A DNA stretch of 64,000 nucleotides from contig JBOHLS010000008.1 of NCBI GenBank assembly GCA_050729835.1, forward strand, positions 1 through 64,000, written 5' to 3'. The notes beneath the pieces are model-generated. The model did no database searches, was not told the origin of the DNA, and was given only the letters and a program-made list of their open reading frames with translations. The DNA is from REEB95 sp050729835 (lineage in GTDB: Bacteria; Pseudomonadota; Alphaproteobacteria; ATCC43930; CGMCC-115725). Positions 16,636-25,908 of the stretch are shown piece after piece (the first letter of the stretch is position 1; every line of letters starts with the position of its first letter). The translations under genes and the position numbers were made by a program.

Positions 16636-17301
16636 ATGACGAAGCAGAGGATCAGCTACGTGCCGCTGGGGCGGATGGATGCGGCGATGCGGGCGGAGAT
16701 GGGGCGCTGTCAGCGCGAAGGGACGCCGCGGCCCGAGAGTTCGGCGGTGCGGGCGCACGTGCCGGCGTGTTTCTGGTTCTTCGCCAATTCGTGGCGCGAC
16801 ATTTTCCGCAACGGGGTCTTGGACCACGCGATCAAGGAACTGTGCCGGCTTTATGTGTCGCGCTCGGTGCAGTGCGAATACTGCGGCAACCAGCGGTCGG
16901 TGAAGGCGGCGCGCTCGGGCGCGGTGATCGAGGACCACGTCAAGGACCTGCTGAACTTCGAGGCGTCGCAGAACTACGACGACCGGCAGAAGGCGGCCTT
17001 GGCCTATGCCGAGGCGATTGTCTGGCATCTCGGCACCGACGACGCGTTCTGGGAGCGGCTTTGCCGGCATTACAGCGAAGCCGAGCTGGTCGAGCTCGGC
17101 TGCATGATCGGGCTGACGCTGGGGCAGCAGAGTTGGCTGCGGCTGCTCAACATCGAGCACCATCAGGTGCTCGCCGGCACCGACGCCTCGATGGCGCCCG
17201 GCTTCGAGACAGCCCAGCGTCTCGCCACCGCCAAGGCCAAGTCCGACTATTGGGCGGGCACGCCGGCCAAGCCGCCGGGCGCCGCGACCGTCGCGGAATA
17301 A
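16636..17301 (+). CDS. AhpD-like / carboxymuconolactone decarboxylase family protein
   Basis: A 221-residue helical protein of the CMD/AhpD fold. The redox motif C80-EY-C83 followed by GNQRS matches the AhpD-type C-x-x-C. Family members act as alkylhydroperoxidase-type disulfide reductases or gamma-carboxymuconolactone decarboxylases; the CxxC favours a thiol or peroxidase role. GAGGGAGTGA upstream gives a good ribosome site for ATG 16636. It converges on the FAH/PanE fusion gene 15 bp away, and the two may function together in catabolism. Confidence 0.78.
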   Translation: MTKQRISYVPLGRMDAAMRAEMGRCQREGTPRPESSAVRAHVPACFWFFANSWRDIFRNGVLDHAIKELCRLYVSRSVQCEYCGNQRSVKAARSGAVIEDHVKDLLNFEASQNYDDRQKAALAYAEAIVWHLGTDDAFWERLCRHYSEAELVELGCMIGLTLGQQSWLRLLNIEHHQVLAGTDASMAPGFETAQRLATAKAKSDYWAGTPAKPPGAATVAE

Positions 17302-17316
17302 TCGGCAACCGGCGCG

Positions 17317-19152
17317 CTACGCCGCCTTGGCGCCGGTCGCCGGCTTCTCGACGACCGCGACGCCCTCGGTCAGCATGACCTTGTTCAATAACTTGACCAG
17401 GGCATAGACCGATTCGATAGCCGGCGCCGGCGTCTCAGTGATGCGCGCCATCTCGAGGATCGAGCCGACCAGCGCCTCGGTCTCGAGCGCGCGGCCGGCC
17501 TCGACGTCCTGCAGCATCGAGGTCTTGTGCGCGCCGACGCTTTCGGCGCCGGCGATGCGCTTTTCGATCGAGACGCGGAAGGTGACGCCGAGCTTCTTGG
17601 CGATGGTCTCGGCCTCTTCCATCATGCGCGCCGCCAGATGCCGGGTCTCGGGGAAGCGGCAGATGTCGACCAGCGTCGCGTGCGTCAGCGCGCTGATCGG
17701 GTTGAACGAGAGGTTGCCCCAGGCCTTGAGCCAGATCTCGGAGCGGATGTCCTTGAGGACGCGCGACTTGAGGCCGGCCTTGACCAGCACGTCGTGCAGC
17801 CGCTTGACGCGCTCGGTATCCTTGCCGTCGAGCTCGCCGACCGGGAAGCGGTCGCCTTCGACATGGTGGATCACGCCCGGCGCGGTGACCGCCGCCGCGG
17901 GATAGACGACGCAGCCGATCAGCCGGTTGGGATCGATCTTCTTCGCTAGAACGCCGGTGGGATCGAGGCTTTCGAGCTTGCGGTTGTCGTATTTACCGCC
18001 GAGCCGCTGGAAGTACCACCACGGCAGGCCGTTCTGTACCGTCAGGATCGCGGTGTCGGGGTCGAGCAAATGGTCGATGTCCTTCGCCGCTTCATCGAGG
18101 TGATGCGCCTTGACCGCGAGGATGACGAGGTTCTGCTTGCCGGCGTCAGCCGCCTTGTCCACGGCCTTGACCTTGGCGATTTCGGTCTTGCCGTTTTCCC
18201 ACTCGAGCTTGATGCCGTTAGCCTTGATGGCGGCGAGATGGGAGCCCAGGTCGACCACCGTGACCGAATTGCCGGCGAGGGCGAGCTTGGCCGCGATCAG
18301 CCCGCCGATGGCGCCGGCGCCGACGACGCAGATGCGCATCGGCTTGGGCGCCTCTTTCAGCAAATACGGGCTCGGCACGACCTGATCGAACGGGTTGCGC
18401 AGCGAGCCGACGCCGTCGATCACCACGTCGATGACGTTGCTGGGCAGCGGCATGACGCCGGCGCCGAGCGAAGTGCCGCAGGAAATGATGTCGCCGGGCA
18501 TCAGCGTCATGTCGCGGGAAACCATCGCCACCAGCTTGGCCGGCGGGAAGAACATGTCGGCGACCGGATAGTTCTGCACTTCCTTGTTGTTGAGGATGGT
18601 GCGGATGTTGAGCTTCATCGGATCGACGCCGGTGGTGATGGCCGGGCCGAAGGGACCGAAGGTGTCGAAGCTCTTGGCGCGAACCCACTGGTCGAAGCTC
18701 GGATCCTTCTTCAGCAGATCGACCGCGGTGACATCGTTGACGCAGGTGTAACCGAAGATGTAGCTGGGCGCCTCGGCCTCGCTCACCATCGAGCATTTCC
18801 TGCCGATGACGACGCCGAGCTCGCCCTCGTAGACGATCCGGCCGACGTAGGACTTCGGCCGCTCAATGGGCGTGTCCGGGCCGCAGAAGGCGTTGTTGGC
18901 CTTGAGGAAATAAAGCGGCTCGGGTGGCACCGCGAAATTGTTCTTGGCGGCGAGCTGATGGAAGTTATTCCACAAACAGACCATCTTCGACGGCTCGCAC
19001 GGCGCCAGCAGCTTGACCGCGCCGCGCGGGACGCTTTCGCCGGTGGGCTTGGCGCCGGCGAACATGTCGCCGGCGTGAACCTCAATCGTATCGCCGGCGA
19101 GCGTGCCGAAGCCCGTGTGGCCCTCGCGCTCGAACCGAACCCACTGTGTCAT
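17317..19152 (-). CDS. Fusion of fumarylacetoacetate-hydrolase family domain and ketopantoate-reductase family domain
   Basis: A 611-residue two-domain enzyme. Residues 1 to about 255 are FAH-like: metal ligands E109 and E111 in VYEGELGVVIGR, D140 in CVNDVTA, and the DMTLMPGDIISCGTS end motif. Residues 272-600 are PanE/ApbA-like: MRICVVGAGAIGG, then the catalytic-region segment IWLKAWGNLSFNPISAL with the conserved Lys and Asn. The joint is clean and in frame. The protein probably hydrolyses or decarboxylates a beta-diketo or acylpyruvate compound and reduces a 2-oxo product with NADPH. The substrate is not evident. Confidence 0.85.
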   Translation of the reverse strand: MTQWVRFEREGHTGFGTLAGDTIEVHAGDMFAGAKPTGESVPRGAVKLLAPCEPSKMVCLWNNFHQLAAKNNFAVPPEPLYFLKANNAFCGPDTPIERPKSYVGRIVYEGELGVVIGRKCSMVSEAEAPSYIFGYTCVNDVTAVDLLKKDPSFDQWVRAKSFDTFGPFGPAITTGVDPMKLNIRTILNNKEVQNYPVADMFFPPAKLVAMVSRDMTLMPGDIISCGTSLGAGVMPLPSNVIDVVIDGVGSLRNPFDQVVPSPYLLKEAPKPMRICVVGAGAIGGLIAAKLALAGNSVTVVDLGSHLAAIKANGIKLEWENGKTEIAKVKAVDKAADAGKQNLVILAVKAHHLDEAAKDIDHLLDPDTAILTVQNGLPWWYFQRLGGKYDNRKLESLDPTGVLAKKIDPNRLIGCVVYPAAAVTAPGVIHHVEGDRFPVGELDGKDTERVKRLHDVLVKAGLKSRVLKDIRSEIWLKAWGNLSFNPISALTHATLVDICRFPETRHLAARMMEEAETIAKKLGVTFRVSIEKRIAGAESVGAHKTSMLQDVEAGRALETEALVGSILEMARITETPAPAIESVYALVKLLNKVMLTEGVAVVEKPATGAKAA

Positions 19153-19316
19153 CGTGTGTCCTCTCCTTGAGCCGAACGGCGTTTATTGGCGAGCATGCTA
19201 GCGAGTTTACCGGAAGCCCAGAAGCGCGCCGGCCGCAATGCAGAACCCGCGAACCTGCGGGCCAAAACGGCGCTTTATGGGTGCATCGCGCCGTGCCATA
19301 TACGCGGCTGGGGACT

Positions 19317-19886
19317 ATGGGCGCCTTCAGGACTTATCTCGACGCCTCGCGCGAAGCGCTGGCCGCCGCCGCTGCCGACATCGACGAAGCGCGGGTCGAG
19401 CGGGCGGTGACCGCAATCCACGCCGCGCTGGCATCCCACAAGCCACTCCTGGTCTGCGGCAACGGCGGCTCGGCCGCCGACGCGATGCACATCGCCGGCG
19501 AGCTGGTCGGCCGCTACAAGAAGGAGCGGCGTGCGCTCAAGGCGATGGCGCTGGCCGCCGATCCGGCGGTGCTCACCGCCTGGAGCAACGACTACGGCTA
19601 CGACAGCGTCTTCGCCCGCCAGGTCGAGGCCTTCGGCGAGGCCGGTGGCGTGCTGCTCGCGCTTTCCACCAGCGGCAATTCGAAAAACGTGATCGCCGCC
19701 GCCGAGGCTGCGCGTCAGAAGGCGATGACGGTGGTGGCGCTGACCGGCGCGGGCGGCGGCAAGCTCGCGGCGAAAACCGATATCCTGCTCGCGGTGCCGG
19801 CGACCGACACCCCGCTCATCCAGCAGGTGCACATCTGCCTTTATCACTATCTCTGCGCCGAGGTCGAAGCGCGCATCGCGCGCTGA
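19317..19886 (+). CDS. SIS-domain phosphoheptose isomerase-like protein (GmhA type)
   Basis: A 189-residue single SIS domain, the usual GmhA length. LLVCGNGGSAADAMHIAGEL near residue 44 and ALSTSGNSKNVIAA near residue 118 are the two phosphosugar-binding loops. It would convert sedoheptulose 7-phosphate to heptose phosphate for the LPS inner core or another envelope sugar. ATG 19317 is chosen because the reading frame upstream lacks domain content; the frame is open back to 19146. It is divergent from the FAH/PanE fusion and converges on the Flp pilin gene. Confidence 0.85.
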   Translation: MGAFRTYLDASREALAAAAADIDEARVERAVTAIHAALASHKPLLVCGNGGSAADAMHIAGELVGRYKKERRALKAMALAADPAVLTAWSNDYGYDSVFARQVEAFGEAGGVLLALSTSGNSKNVIAAAEAARQKAMTVVALTGAGGGKLAAKTDILLAVPATDTPLIQQVHICLYHYLCAEVEARIAR

Positions 19887-19931
19887 GCCCGGCGTGTTCA
19901 AGCCGAAGACGGAAGGTGCGGGAACGCGCGC

Positions 19932-20102
19932 CTAGCGGCCGGCGAGGGCGTGCGCGACCGTGTCGAAGGTGGCGCTGAGCGCGAGACCAACATCGCGCAA
20001 GCTCGTCACGACGACGAGTCCCATCAGCGCGCAGATCAAGCTGTACTCGATTGCGGTGACGCCTGAATCGTCGGTGGCAAGGCGGCGGAGGAAAGCGGTC
20101 AT
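19932..20102 (-). CDS. Flp/Fap-type pilin, major subunit of the Tad pilus
   Basis: A 56-residue prepilin: MTAFLRRLATDDSG, then VTAIEYSLICALMGLVVV. The leader ends in Gly14. Mature residues 5 and 6 are Glu-Tyr, the Flp hallmark, followed by a hydrophobic helix. A CpaA/TadV-type prepilin peptidase would cleave after Gly14 and the Tad machine would assemble the fibre. The gene is transcribed away from the cpa/tad operon that begins at 20328, leaving a 225-bp shared upstream region. Short genes like this are easily missed. Confidence 0.9.
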   Translation of the reverse strand: MTAFLRRLATDDSGVTAIEYSLICALMGLVVVTSLRDVGLALSATFDTVAHALAGR

Positions 20103-20242
20103 GACGACGCCCCGTTAACGGACGATTAGTCAAATATAAATCGATTGCAGAGGATCACAAATAAAATCGCTTCAAATATACTGCGCGTGCCGATGGACTT
20201 GACGTCGACGCGGCGCGACGTCGGCGGACTTGGCGGTCGCAC

Positions 20243-20274
20243 GGTTAATTTCCACACTTCACCGATACTTAACC
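20243..20274. promoter_or_regulatory. GGTTAA/TTAACC inverted half-sites between flp and tadD
   Basis: GGTTAA (20243-20248) and TTAACC (20269-20274) form a spaced inverted repeat in the region shared by the divergent pilin and tadD genes. A further TTAACC lies at 21340-21345, upstream of cpaB. TTAACC resembles a CtrA half-site, and CtrA often controls pili in alphaproteobacteria, but the spacing is not the classic TTAA-N7-TTAA. Confidence 0.25.
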
Positions 20275-20327
20275 ACAAGGCGCGACACTCACACGGACCG
20301 TTCAGGCCAGGGTGCGAGGGGAGTGCC

Positions 20328-21290
20328 GTGTCGCGCTATAAAATCATCGCCGCCGCCCCGATGTCGCGCGTCGCGCGCGGCATTGACGCCTATTGGATCC
20401 TCGTCCTCCTGGCCGCTTGCGCCTTGGCGCTGGCGGGTTGCGCCAGTGCCGACCACTCCGCGACTTCGACCGCGGAAAAGATCGCCGCCGCGCAGGCCGA
20501 AGTCATGCACAAGGAGACCGAGGCCTCGAAACCGGCGCTGGAGCGAGGCGACGAGGCCGTGGCGCGCGACGACCGCACCGCCGCCGTCGCCTTCTATCGC
20601 CAGGCGCACGACGACGACCCGAATTCGCCGGTACCGCTCTTGCGGCTCGGCCAAACCGACATCGCGCTGGGCCAGTACACCCAGGCCTACGAGGCCTATC
20701 ACCTCGTCCAGGTGCTCAAGCTCGACGATCCCGAGGCGGCGTTCCGGCTGGGCGAATTGATGCTCGTGCGCGGCTCGCCGCAAGCGGCGATCGACGAGTT
20801 CAACATCGCCTTGGCGACGCGCAAGAGCGACCCGGCGCTGTTCAGCGCGATCGGCGTCGCCTACAGCTCAATGGGCAAATACGACCTGGCTATCAAGAAT
20901 TACCGCGCCGGTCTCGCCATCGTCCCCAACCACATGGGCCTCCTCAACAACCTGGCGATGGTCCAGTTCCTGTCGGGCGACTACGACGGCGCGGTGAAGA
21001 CCTTGACCGCGCTCGTCGCCATGCCCGATGCGCAGCCGCGCTATCGCCGCAACCTCGCCTTCATCGAGGCGGTGCACGGCGACATGGACAAGGCGCGGCA
21101 GACCGTCACGAGCGACGCCGACCGCGCGGCCCTCGACGCCGAGCTCGCCGCCTATCGCGGCGCGGTCGACAATCCGAGCCAGGCGGCCGACCACACGGCG
21201 CTGATGGGCATCCATTTCACGACCCCAACGGCATCGCCGACCAGTCAGACCGCGGCCGACAAGGCGCCCGCCACCGTCGCTGCCCAGTAA
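20328..21290 (+). CDS. tadD: TPR lipoprotein of the Tad pilus system (TadD-like)
   Basis: A 320-residue protein starting at GTG 20328, preceded by GAGGGGAG. It has a basic start and a lipobox (ALALAGC, Cys38), so it should be lipidated and reach the outer membrane. TPR-type repeats follow (AVAFYRQAHDDDPNSPVPLL, then LGQYTQAYEAYHLVQVL, KYDLAIKNYRAGLAIVPNH and GDYDGAVKTL). TadD acts as a pilotin-like factor for the secretin in Tad systems. It lies upstream of cpaB with a 158-bp gap that may hold a second promoter. Confidence 0.82.
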   Translation: MSRYKIIAAAPMSRVARGIDAYWILVLLAACALALAGCASADHSATSTAEKIAAAQAEVMHKETEASKPALERGDEAVARDDRTAAVAFYRQAHDDDPNSPVPLLRLGQTDIALGQYTQAYEAYHLVQVLKLDDPEAAFRLGELMLVRGSPQAAIDEFNIALATRKSDPALFSAIGVAYSSMGKYDLAIKNYRAGLAIVPNHMGLLNNLAMVQFLSGDYDGAVKTLTALVAMPDAQPRYRRNLAFIEAVHGDMDKARQTVTSDADRAALDAELAAYRGAVDNPSQAADHTALMGIHFTTPTASPTSQTAADKAPATVAAQ

Positions 21291-21448
21291 TCATGACCTC
21301 ACACCTAAGGCGCAGATTCTACGCGGTTTTCATCGGCTATTAACCAGGGTTCGCCACAATCCATTCACGGTAAACCCGCCGGCCGACGACCGCCCGTTTA
21401 GGCTCGGTCGGCACCGGCCGAAGAGACGTTGAGAGGATCGATCGCGCG

Positions 21449-22441
21449 ATGTTCGCCACACTCCCGCCCCGCCGATTGCTGCTGCTGGCGACTGCCATGG
21501 TGCTGTCGCTGGTGACCGCGCTGGTGGTGCGCGCCTGGGTCGAGCACGTGCGCACCGAAGCCGCCGCGCCGGTCGCTCAGATGCCCGCGCCGCTGCCGCC
21601 CAAGATGGTCCTGGTCGCGGCCAAGGCGCTGCCGGCCGGTCATTTCATCCGCACCGAAGACCTCGCTTGGCAGAGCTGGCCCGACAGCAACCTGTCCAAG
21701 TCCTACATGGTCAAGGGCGCCATCAACCTCGATACCATCGTCGGTTCGGTGGCGAAGAACGGCATCGCAACGGGCGAGCCGATCACCGATTTGCGCATCG
21801 TCAAGAAAGGTGATCGCGGCTTCCTCGCCGCCATCGTCACGCCGGGCTATCGCGCCATCACCGTGCCGCTGCAATCCGGCGTCGGCCTTTCCGGCTTGGC
21901 GATGCCCGGCGACCGCATCGATTTGATCCTGACCATGAACGTCCCGTCCACCGACAAGAACGCGCAACCGCGGCGGCTGTCGGAGACCGTGCTGCAGGAT
22001 ATCCGCGTGCTCGCCGTCGACCAGGAGATCAACGATCAGAAACACGATTCGGCGCTGGCGCGCACCGCGACGCTCGAGGTGACGCCGAAGCAAGCCGAGG
22101 TCGTCACGCTGCTGACCGAGATGGGCAAGCTGTCGATGACGCTGCGCAGTGTCGGCTCGGCCGAGAACGACGCGCTGCCGCATCAGCCGACGCTGACCTG
22201 GGACACCGACGCGATCGATTTGCCGTTTCTCCACCATCGGACGGCGAGCGGGTCGACCGCCAGCGACGAAATCGAAGTGATCCGCGGCACGCGCAAATCG
22301 TCGGTCGAATTCAGCAACGGCCGTGCCGTCGAGACCGCCGCCGCGCCGCCGGCAACGGCACCGCAAGGCTCGGGCGTCGGCGCAGCCGGGGCCGCCGCCG
22401 CCAAGGCACTCGGCGCGGCCGGACGGGTGCTCGGCCAATGA
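21449..22441 (+). CDS. cpaB: Flp pilus assembly protein CpaB/RcpC
   Basis: A 330-residue protein with an N-terminal membrane anchor (residues 9-28) and a SAF domain (MVLVAAKALPAGHFIRTEDL) followed by the RcpC/CpaB domain (GYRAITVPLQSGVGLSGLA, then MPGDRIDLILTMN). It sits in the periplasm and works with the secretin during pilus assembly. The tail is low-complexity Ala/Gly-rich. Its TGA overlaps the cpaC ATG. Confidence 0.92.
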   Translation: MFATLPPRRLLLLATAMVLSLVTALVVRAWVEHVRTEAAAPVAQMPAPLPPKMVLVAAKALPAGHFIRTEDLAWQSWPDSNLSKSYMVKGAINLDTIVGSVAKNGIATGEPITDLRIVKKGDRGFLAAIVTPGYRAITVPLQSGVGLSGLAMPGDRIDLILTMNVPSTDKNAQPRRLSETVLQDIRVLAVDQEINDQKHDSALARTATLEVTPKQAEVVTLLTEMGKLSMTLRSVGSAENDALPHQPTLTWDTDAIDLPFLHHRTASGSTASDEIEVIRGTRKSSVEFSNGRAVETAAAPPATAPQGSGVGAAGAAAAKALGAAGRVLGQ

Positions 22442-23922
22442 TCGCCGATTGCCGTCATAACCGATCGGTTGCGCGCGCAATCCGCGCGCTCGCGCTGGCG
22501 GTGTCGCTGAGCCTGGCGTTAGCGCCGGCTTGCGCCGAAGCCGCGCCGCAGGTCATCGCGCCCAACGGACAGGTCATCTCGCTCGCCAGTGGCAAGGGCG
22601 TCATCCTGCGTCTCGACCGGCCGGCCGGGAACATCTTCGTTGCCGATCCGAGCATCGCCGACATCCAGGTGAAATCGCCGACCATCATCTATCTCGTCGG
22701 CAAAGCGGCGGGCACGACCACGCTGTTCGCGCTCGACAAGCAGGACAACGTGCTGATCAACAGCCCGATCACCGTGCACGCCGACGCCGCCGATCTCCAA
22801 CGCGCGCTCGACCAGCTCGTGCCCGGCAGCCGGGTTCAAGTCCGACCGGTCGACAACTCGATCGTGCTCCAGGGCGACATCACCTCGCCGGCGCAGGGCG
22901 CCGACATCCAGCAGATCGCCGCGCGTTACGTTCCCGATCCGAAACAGCTCGTCGACGAGATGAAGCTGGTTGCGCCCAACCAGATCAATCTCCACGTGCG
23001 CGTCGTCGAGATCTCGCGCACGGCTTTGAAAGAGCTCGGCGTCACCTGGAATACAGCCGCCACGACCATCAGCAACACGGCCAGACAGGCTGGAGTACTG
23101 GCGCCGGAATACAGCTTCACCGGAACCGGAACTCCAGCCAGCACCATCGGCGCAACCGCCGCCAATACGCTCAGCTTCCTCTACGCCTTTGGCGCGCACA
23201 CCAACATCAACGCAACGCTCGACGCGCTCGAGACCCAGGGTCTCGCGACGGTATTGGCCGAGCCCAACCTGACGGCGGTCTCGGGTCAGAAGGCGAGCTT
23301 CCTTGCCGGCGGCGAGTTCCCGGTCCCAGTGCCGCAATCCGGCACCGGCGGCAGCGCCGTGGTCACCATCGATTACAAGAAATTCGGCGTCAGCCTGTCG
23401 TTCATCGCCACCATCCTGAACGACGGCCGCATCGACCTTCATGTCGCACCCGAGGTCAGCCAGATCGACAATACGACCGCCATCCAGGTCGCCGGCGTCT
23501 CGGTGCCCGGCCTGTCGACGCGGCGCGCCGAGACCACCGTCGACCTGGGCAGCGGTCAGACCTTCGCCATCGGCGGCCTGATCCAGAACAACGTCAACCA
23601 GAACATCAATAAGATTCCCTGGCTGGGCGACGTGCCGATCCTGGGCCAGCTTTTCCGCTCCGAGGCCTTCCAGCGCAACGAAAGCGAGCTCGTCATCCTG
23701 GTGACGCCCTATGTCGTCAAGCCGGTCAACGGCCCGATGGCGACGCCGCTCGACGGCTTCCAGACGCCGACCGACGCCGACATGATCTTCAACGACCAGA
23801 TGAACCGGCCGCAGACGCAACCCCCCAGCCGGCCGGCGCCGGCCCCCGCCGCCGTCACCACCTTGCCCGATGGCCGCAAGGCGGCGATGCCGATGGGTCA
23901 GGTCGGCTTCGAGCTCGATTGA
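22438..23922 (+). CDS. cpaC: Tad pilus outer-membrane secretin CpaC/RcpA
   Basis: A 494-residue secretin: signal peptide (about residues 1-36), an N-terminal pilus/BON-like domain (GKGVILRLDRPAGNIFVADP), then the secretin core (residues 190-425) with LATVLAEPNLTAVSGQKASF and the signature VPILGQLFRSEAF. It forms the outer-membrane channel for the Flp pilus. The C-terminal 60 residues are Pro-rich. ATG 22438 overlaps the cpaB stop. Confidence 0.95.
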   Translation: MIADCRHNRSVARAIRALALAVSLSLALAPACAEAAPQVIAPNGQVISLASGKGVILRLDRPAGNIFVADPSIADIQVKSPTIIYLVGKAAGTTTLFALDKQDNVLINSPITVHADAADLQRALDQLVPGSRVQVRPVDNSIVLQGDITSPAQGADIQQIAARYVPDPKQLVDEMKLVAPNQINLHVRVVEISRTALKELGVTWNTAATTISNTARQAGVLAPEYSFTGTGTPASTIGATAANTLSFLYAFGAHTNINATLDALETQGLATVLAEPNLTAVSGQKASFLAGGEFPVPVPQSGTGGSAVVTIDYKKFGVSLSFIATILNDGRIDLHVAPEVSQIDNTTAIQVAGVSVPGLSTRRAETTVDLGSGQTFAIGGLIQNNVNQNINKIPWLGDVPILGQLFRSEAFQRNESELVILVTPYVVKPVNGPMATPLDGFQTPTDADMIFNDQMNRPQTQPPSRPAPAPAAVTTLPDGRKAAMPMGQVGFELD

Positions 23923-23930
23923 GAACCCGC

Positions 23931-24626
23931 ATGACAAACTCCGCTTTCCGCTCGCGCCGCTGCTGGGCCCTCGCCGCCGCCATCGCGATCGCGTCGCTGC
24001 TGCCCAGCTGCACGCCGGCACCCAACGACGTCACGCTCAACCAGCTCACGGTGAAGCCGGTTCGGCTCGCGCATACAGTCCACTTCGCGCCCGGCAGCAC
24101 GACGCTGACGCTGTCCGAGGCCGCCGACCTCCAGGCCTTCCTCGGGACGGATCGTCGCGACGGCATCGACAATGTCACCATCGTCGCCGGCGACAGCCCA
24201 ATCGCCGACGTGCGCCGGGCCCGCGTCAGCCAAGCGCTCGACGCGCTTGGCTTCGCGCACCGCATGGCACCGCCCGATGCCAGCATGACCGCCGACACCG
24301 TCATGGTGACCGTCGAGCGCGAGGCGGCGGTGCCGCCCGCGTGCCCCAACTGGACCGTGATCGGTCCTTACGATCCGTCGAACGTGCCGATGAGCAATCT
24401 CGGCTGCGCGACGCGCACCGATCTTTATCTCATGGTCGCCGACCCGCGCGATCTCGTTGCCGGCCAGCCGCAAGGCCCTGCGGATGCGGCGCCCAGCATC
24501 GCCGCCGTCGAAACCTATCGCACCGGCAAGCCGTCGCCGAGCCTCGGTGCGGCCGACGGCGCGGGTGGCGGCTCGGAGGGCGGCGGCGCCACCACCAGCA
24601 CGTCGAGCGGTGGCAATGGACAATAA
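23931..24626 (+). CDS. cpaD: Pilus lipoprotein CpaD
   Basis: A 231-residue lipoprotein: hydrophobic leader and lipobox LLPSC (Cys27). The middle carries an OmpA-like pattern typical of CpaD (VHFAPGSTTLTLSEAADLQA, then RRARVSQALDALGF) and the CpaD motif NLGCATRTDLYLMVADPRDL. The C-terminus is a Gly/Ser tail. ATG 23931 is preferred over TTG 23919. Its end overlaps the cpaE start. Confidence 0.88.
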   Translation: MTNSAFRSRRCWALAAAIAIASLLPSCTPAPNDVTLNQLTVKPVRLAHTVHFAPGSTTLTLSEAADLQAFLGTDRRDGIDNVTIVAGDSPIADVRRARVSQALDALGFAHRMAPPDASMTADTVMVTVEREAAVPPACPNWTVIGPYDPSNVPMSNLGCATRTDLYLMVADPRDLVAGQPQGPADAAPSIAAVETYRTGKPSPSLGAADGAGGGSEGGGATTSTSSGGNGQ

Positions 24627-25908
24627 CGCGACCGTCACGCCGGAGACCGAGCTCGGCCAGGGCACCGGCCCGCGGCTGCTGGCTTGCGTCGCCGAGCCCG
24701 AGACCCGGCAGGTCGCACGCGACCTGGCAGCGGCCCAAGGCTGGCGCAATCCGGTCGCGGTCGAAGGCGGCGTCGCCGCCGCGCACGATTACATCACCAA
24801 GCACGCGCCGCCCAACCTGCTGATCGTCGACGTCGACGACGTCGAGGACCCGGTGAAGGCGCTGGCCGACCTGGCCGAGCTCTGCCCGCCGGAAATGACG
24901 GTCATCGCGCTCGGCAAGCGCAACGAGCTGACCCTCTATCGCGAGATGATCGAGCTCGGCGTCGCCGATTACCTGTTGAAGCCGGCGACGCTGGCCATGC
25001 TCGAGCGTTCGCTGCGCGGCGACAACAAGCGCCAGCTCGGCCAAGGCACGGCCAGGACCCAGGCGCACGTCGTCAGCTTTCTCAGCGTGCGCGGCGGTGC
25101 CGGCGCCACGACGATCGCCGGCTCGGTCGCCTGGTGCCTGGCGCACATCTATCAGAAGCGGGTTGCGCTGATCGACCTCGATTTGCAGTTCGGCAATGCG
25201 GCGTTGTCGCTCGACCTCGTGCCCGCGAGCGGCCTGCGCGAGGCGCTCGAATTCCCGTCGCGGCTCGACAGCCGCTTGCTCGGCTCCGCCATGCTCGAGG
25301 AGAGCCCGCGGCTCAAGGTTCTGGCGGCGGAAGAGCCGCTGGTGGATCAGATGCACGTCGCCCCGGGCGCGATCGATACCATGCTCAACGTGCTGCGCCA
25401 CGATTACGACTTCGTCGTGGTCGACATGCCGCGTGTGCTTTCGGACGAGATCCGCCGCATCCTGACGCTGTCGGCGACGATTGGTCTAGTGACCGACCTG
25501 TCGCTGGCCTCGGCGCGCGATCTGCTGCGGCTTTCGGACTTCGCCAAGACGATGACACCCGCCGCGCGGCACCTGATCGTGGCCAACCACGTCGGCGCCA
25601 AGCATCGCGGCGAGATCGCCAAGGCCGAATTCGAACGCGTCACCGCGGTTAAGCTCGACCACGTCGTGCCGTTCGAGCCCACCGCCGCGCTCGCCACCGC
25701 ATCGACCGGCAGCGTCCTACCGGCGGCTCTCAAGCACGCCCCGGCCGCGGCCGCGGTCCGCGCCATCGCCATGCGCATCGCCGGAATTGAAGCCGCCGCC
25801 GCCAAATCCGGCTCGGTCCTCGCCAAGCTGCCGTTGTCGAAGCTGGCCTTGCCCGCCAAGTTCTCGCCGCGCGCGTTCCTGCCGAGCTTCCTGAAGCGGA
25901 GAGCCTGA
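24616..25908 (+). CDS. cpaE: Pilus assembly protein CpaE (receiver-like domain plus MinD/ParA-type ATPase)
   Basis: A 430-residue protein. Residues 20-130 resemble a response-regulator receiver domain (LLIVDVDDVED, DYLLKPATLAML), and residues 150-380 form a MinD-like ATPase. The deviant Walker A segment reads SVRGGAGATTIAGSVA, without the usual Lys of GKTT, a feature common in CpaE proteins. ALIDLDLQFGNAAL and FVVVDMPRVLSDE are the other switch motifs. CpaE positions the pilus machine at a pole in Caulobacter. GTG 24610 is an alternative start. Confidence 0.92.
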   Translation: MDNNATVTPETELGQGTGPRLLACVAEPETRQVARDLAAAQGWRNPVAVEGGVAAAHDYITKHAPPNLLIVDVDDVEDPVKALADLAELCPPEMTVIALGKRNELTLYREMIELGVADYLLKPATLAMLERSLRGDNKRQLGQGTARTQAHVVSFLSVRGGAGATTIAGSVAWCLAHIYQKRVALIDLDLQFGNAALSLDLVPASGLREALEFPSRLDSRLLGSAMLEESPRLKVLAAEEPLVDQMHVAPGAIDTMLNVLRHDYDFVVVDMPRVLSDEIRRILTLSATIGLVTDLSLASARDLLRLSDFAKTMTPAARHLIVANHVGAKHRGEIAKAEFERVTAVKLDHVVPFEPTAALATASTGSVLPAALKHAPAAAAVRAIAMRIAGIEAAAAKSGSVLAKLPLSKLALPAKFSPRAFLPSFLKRRA

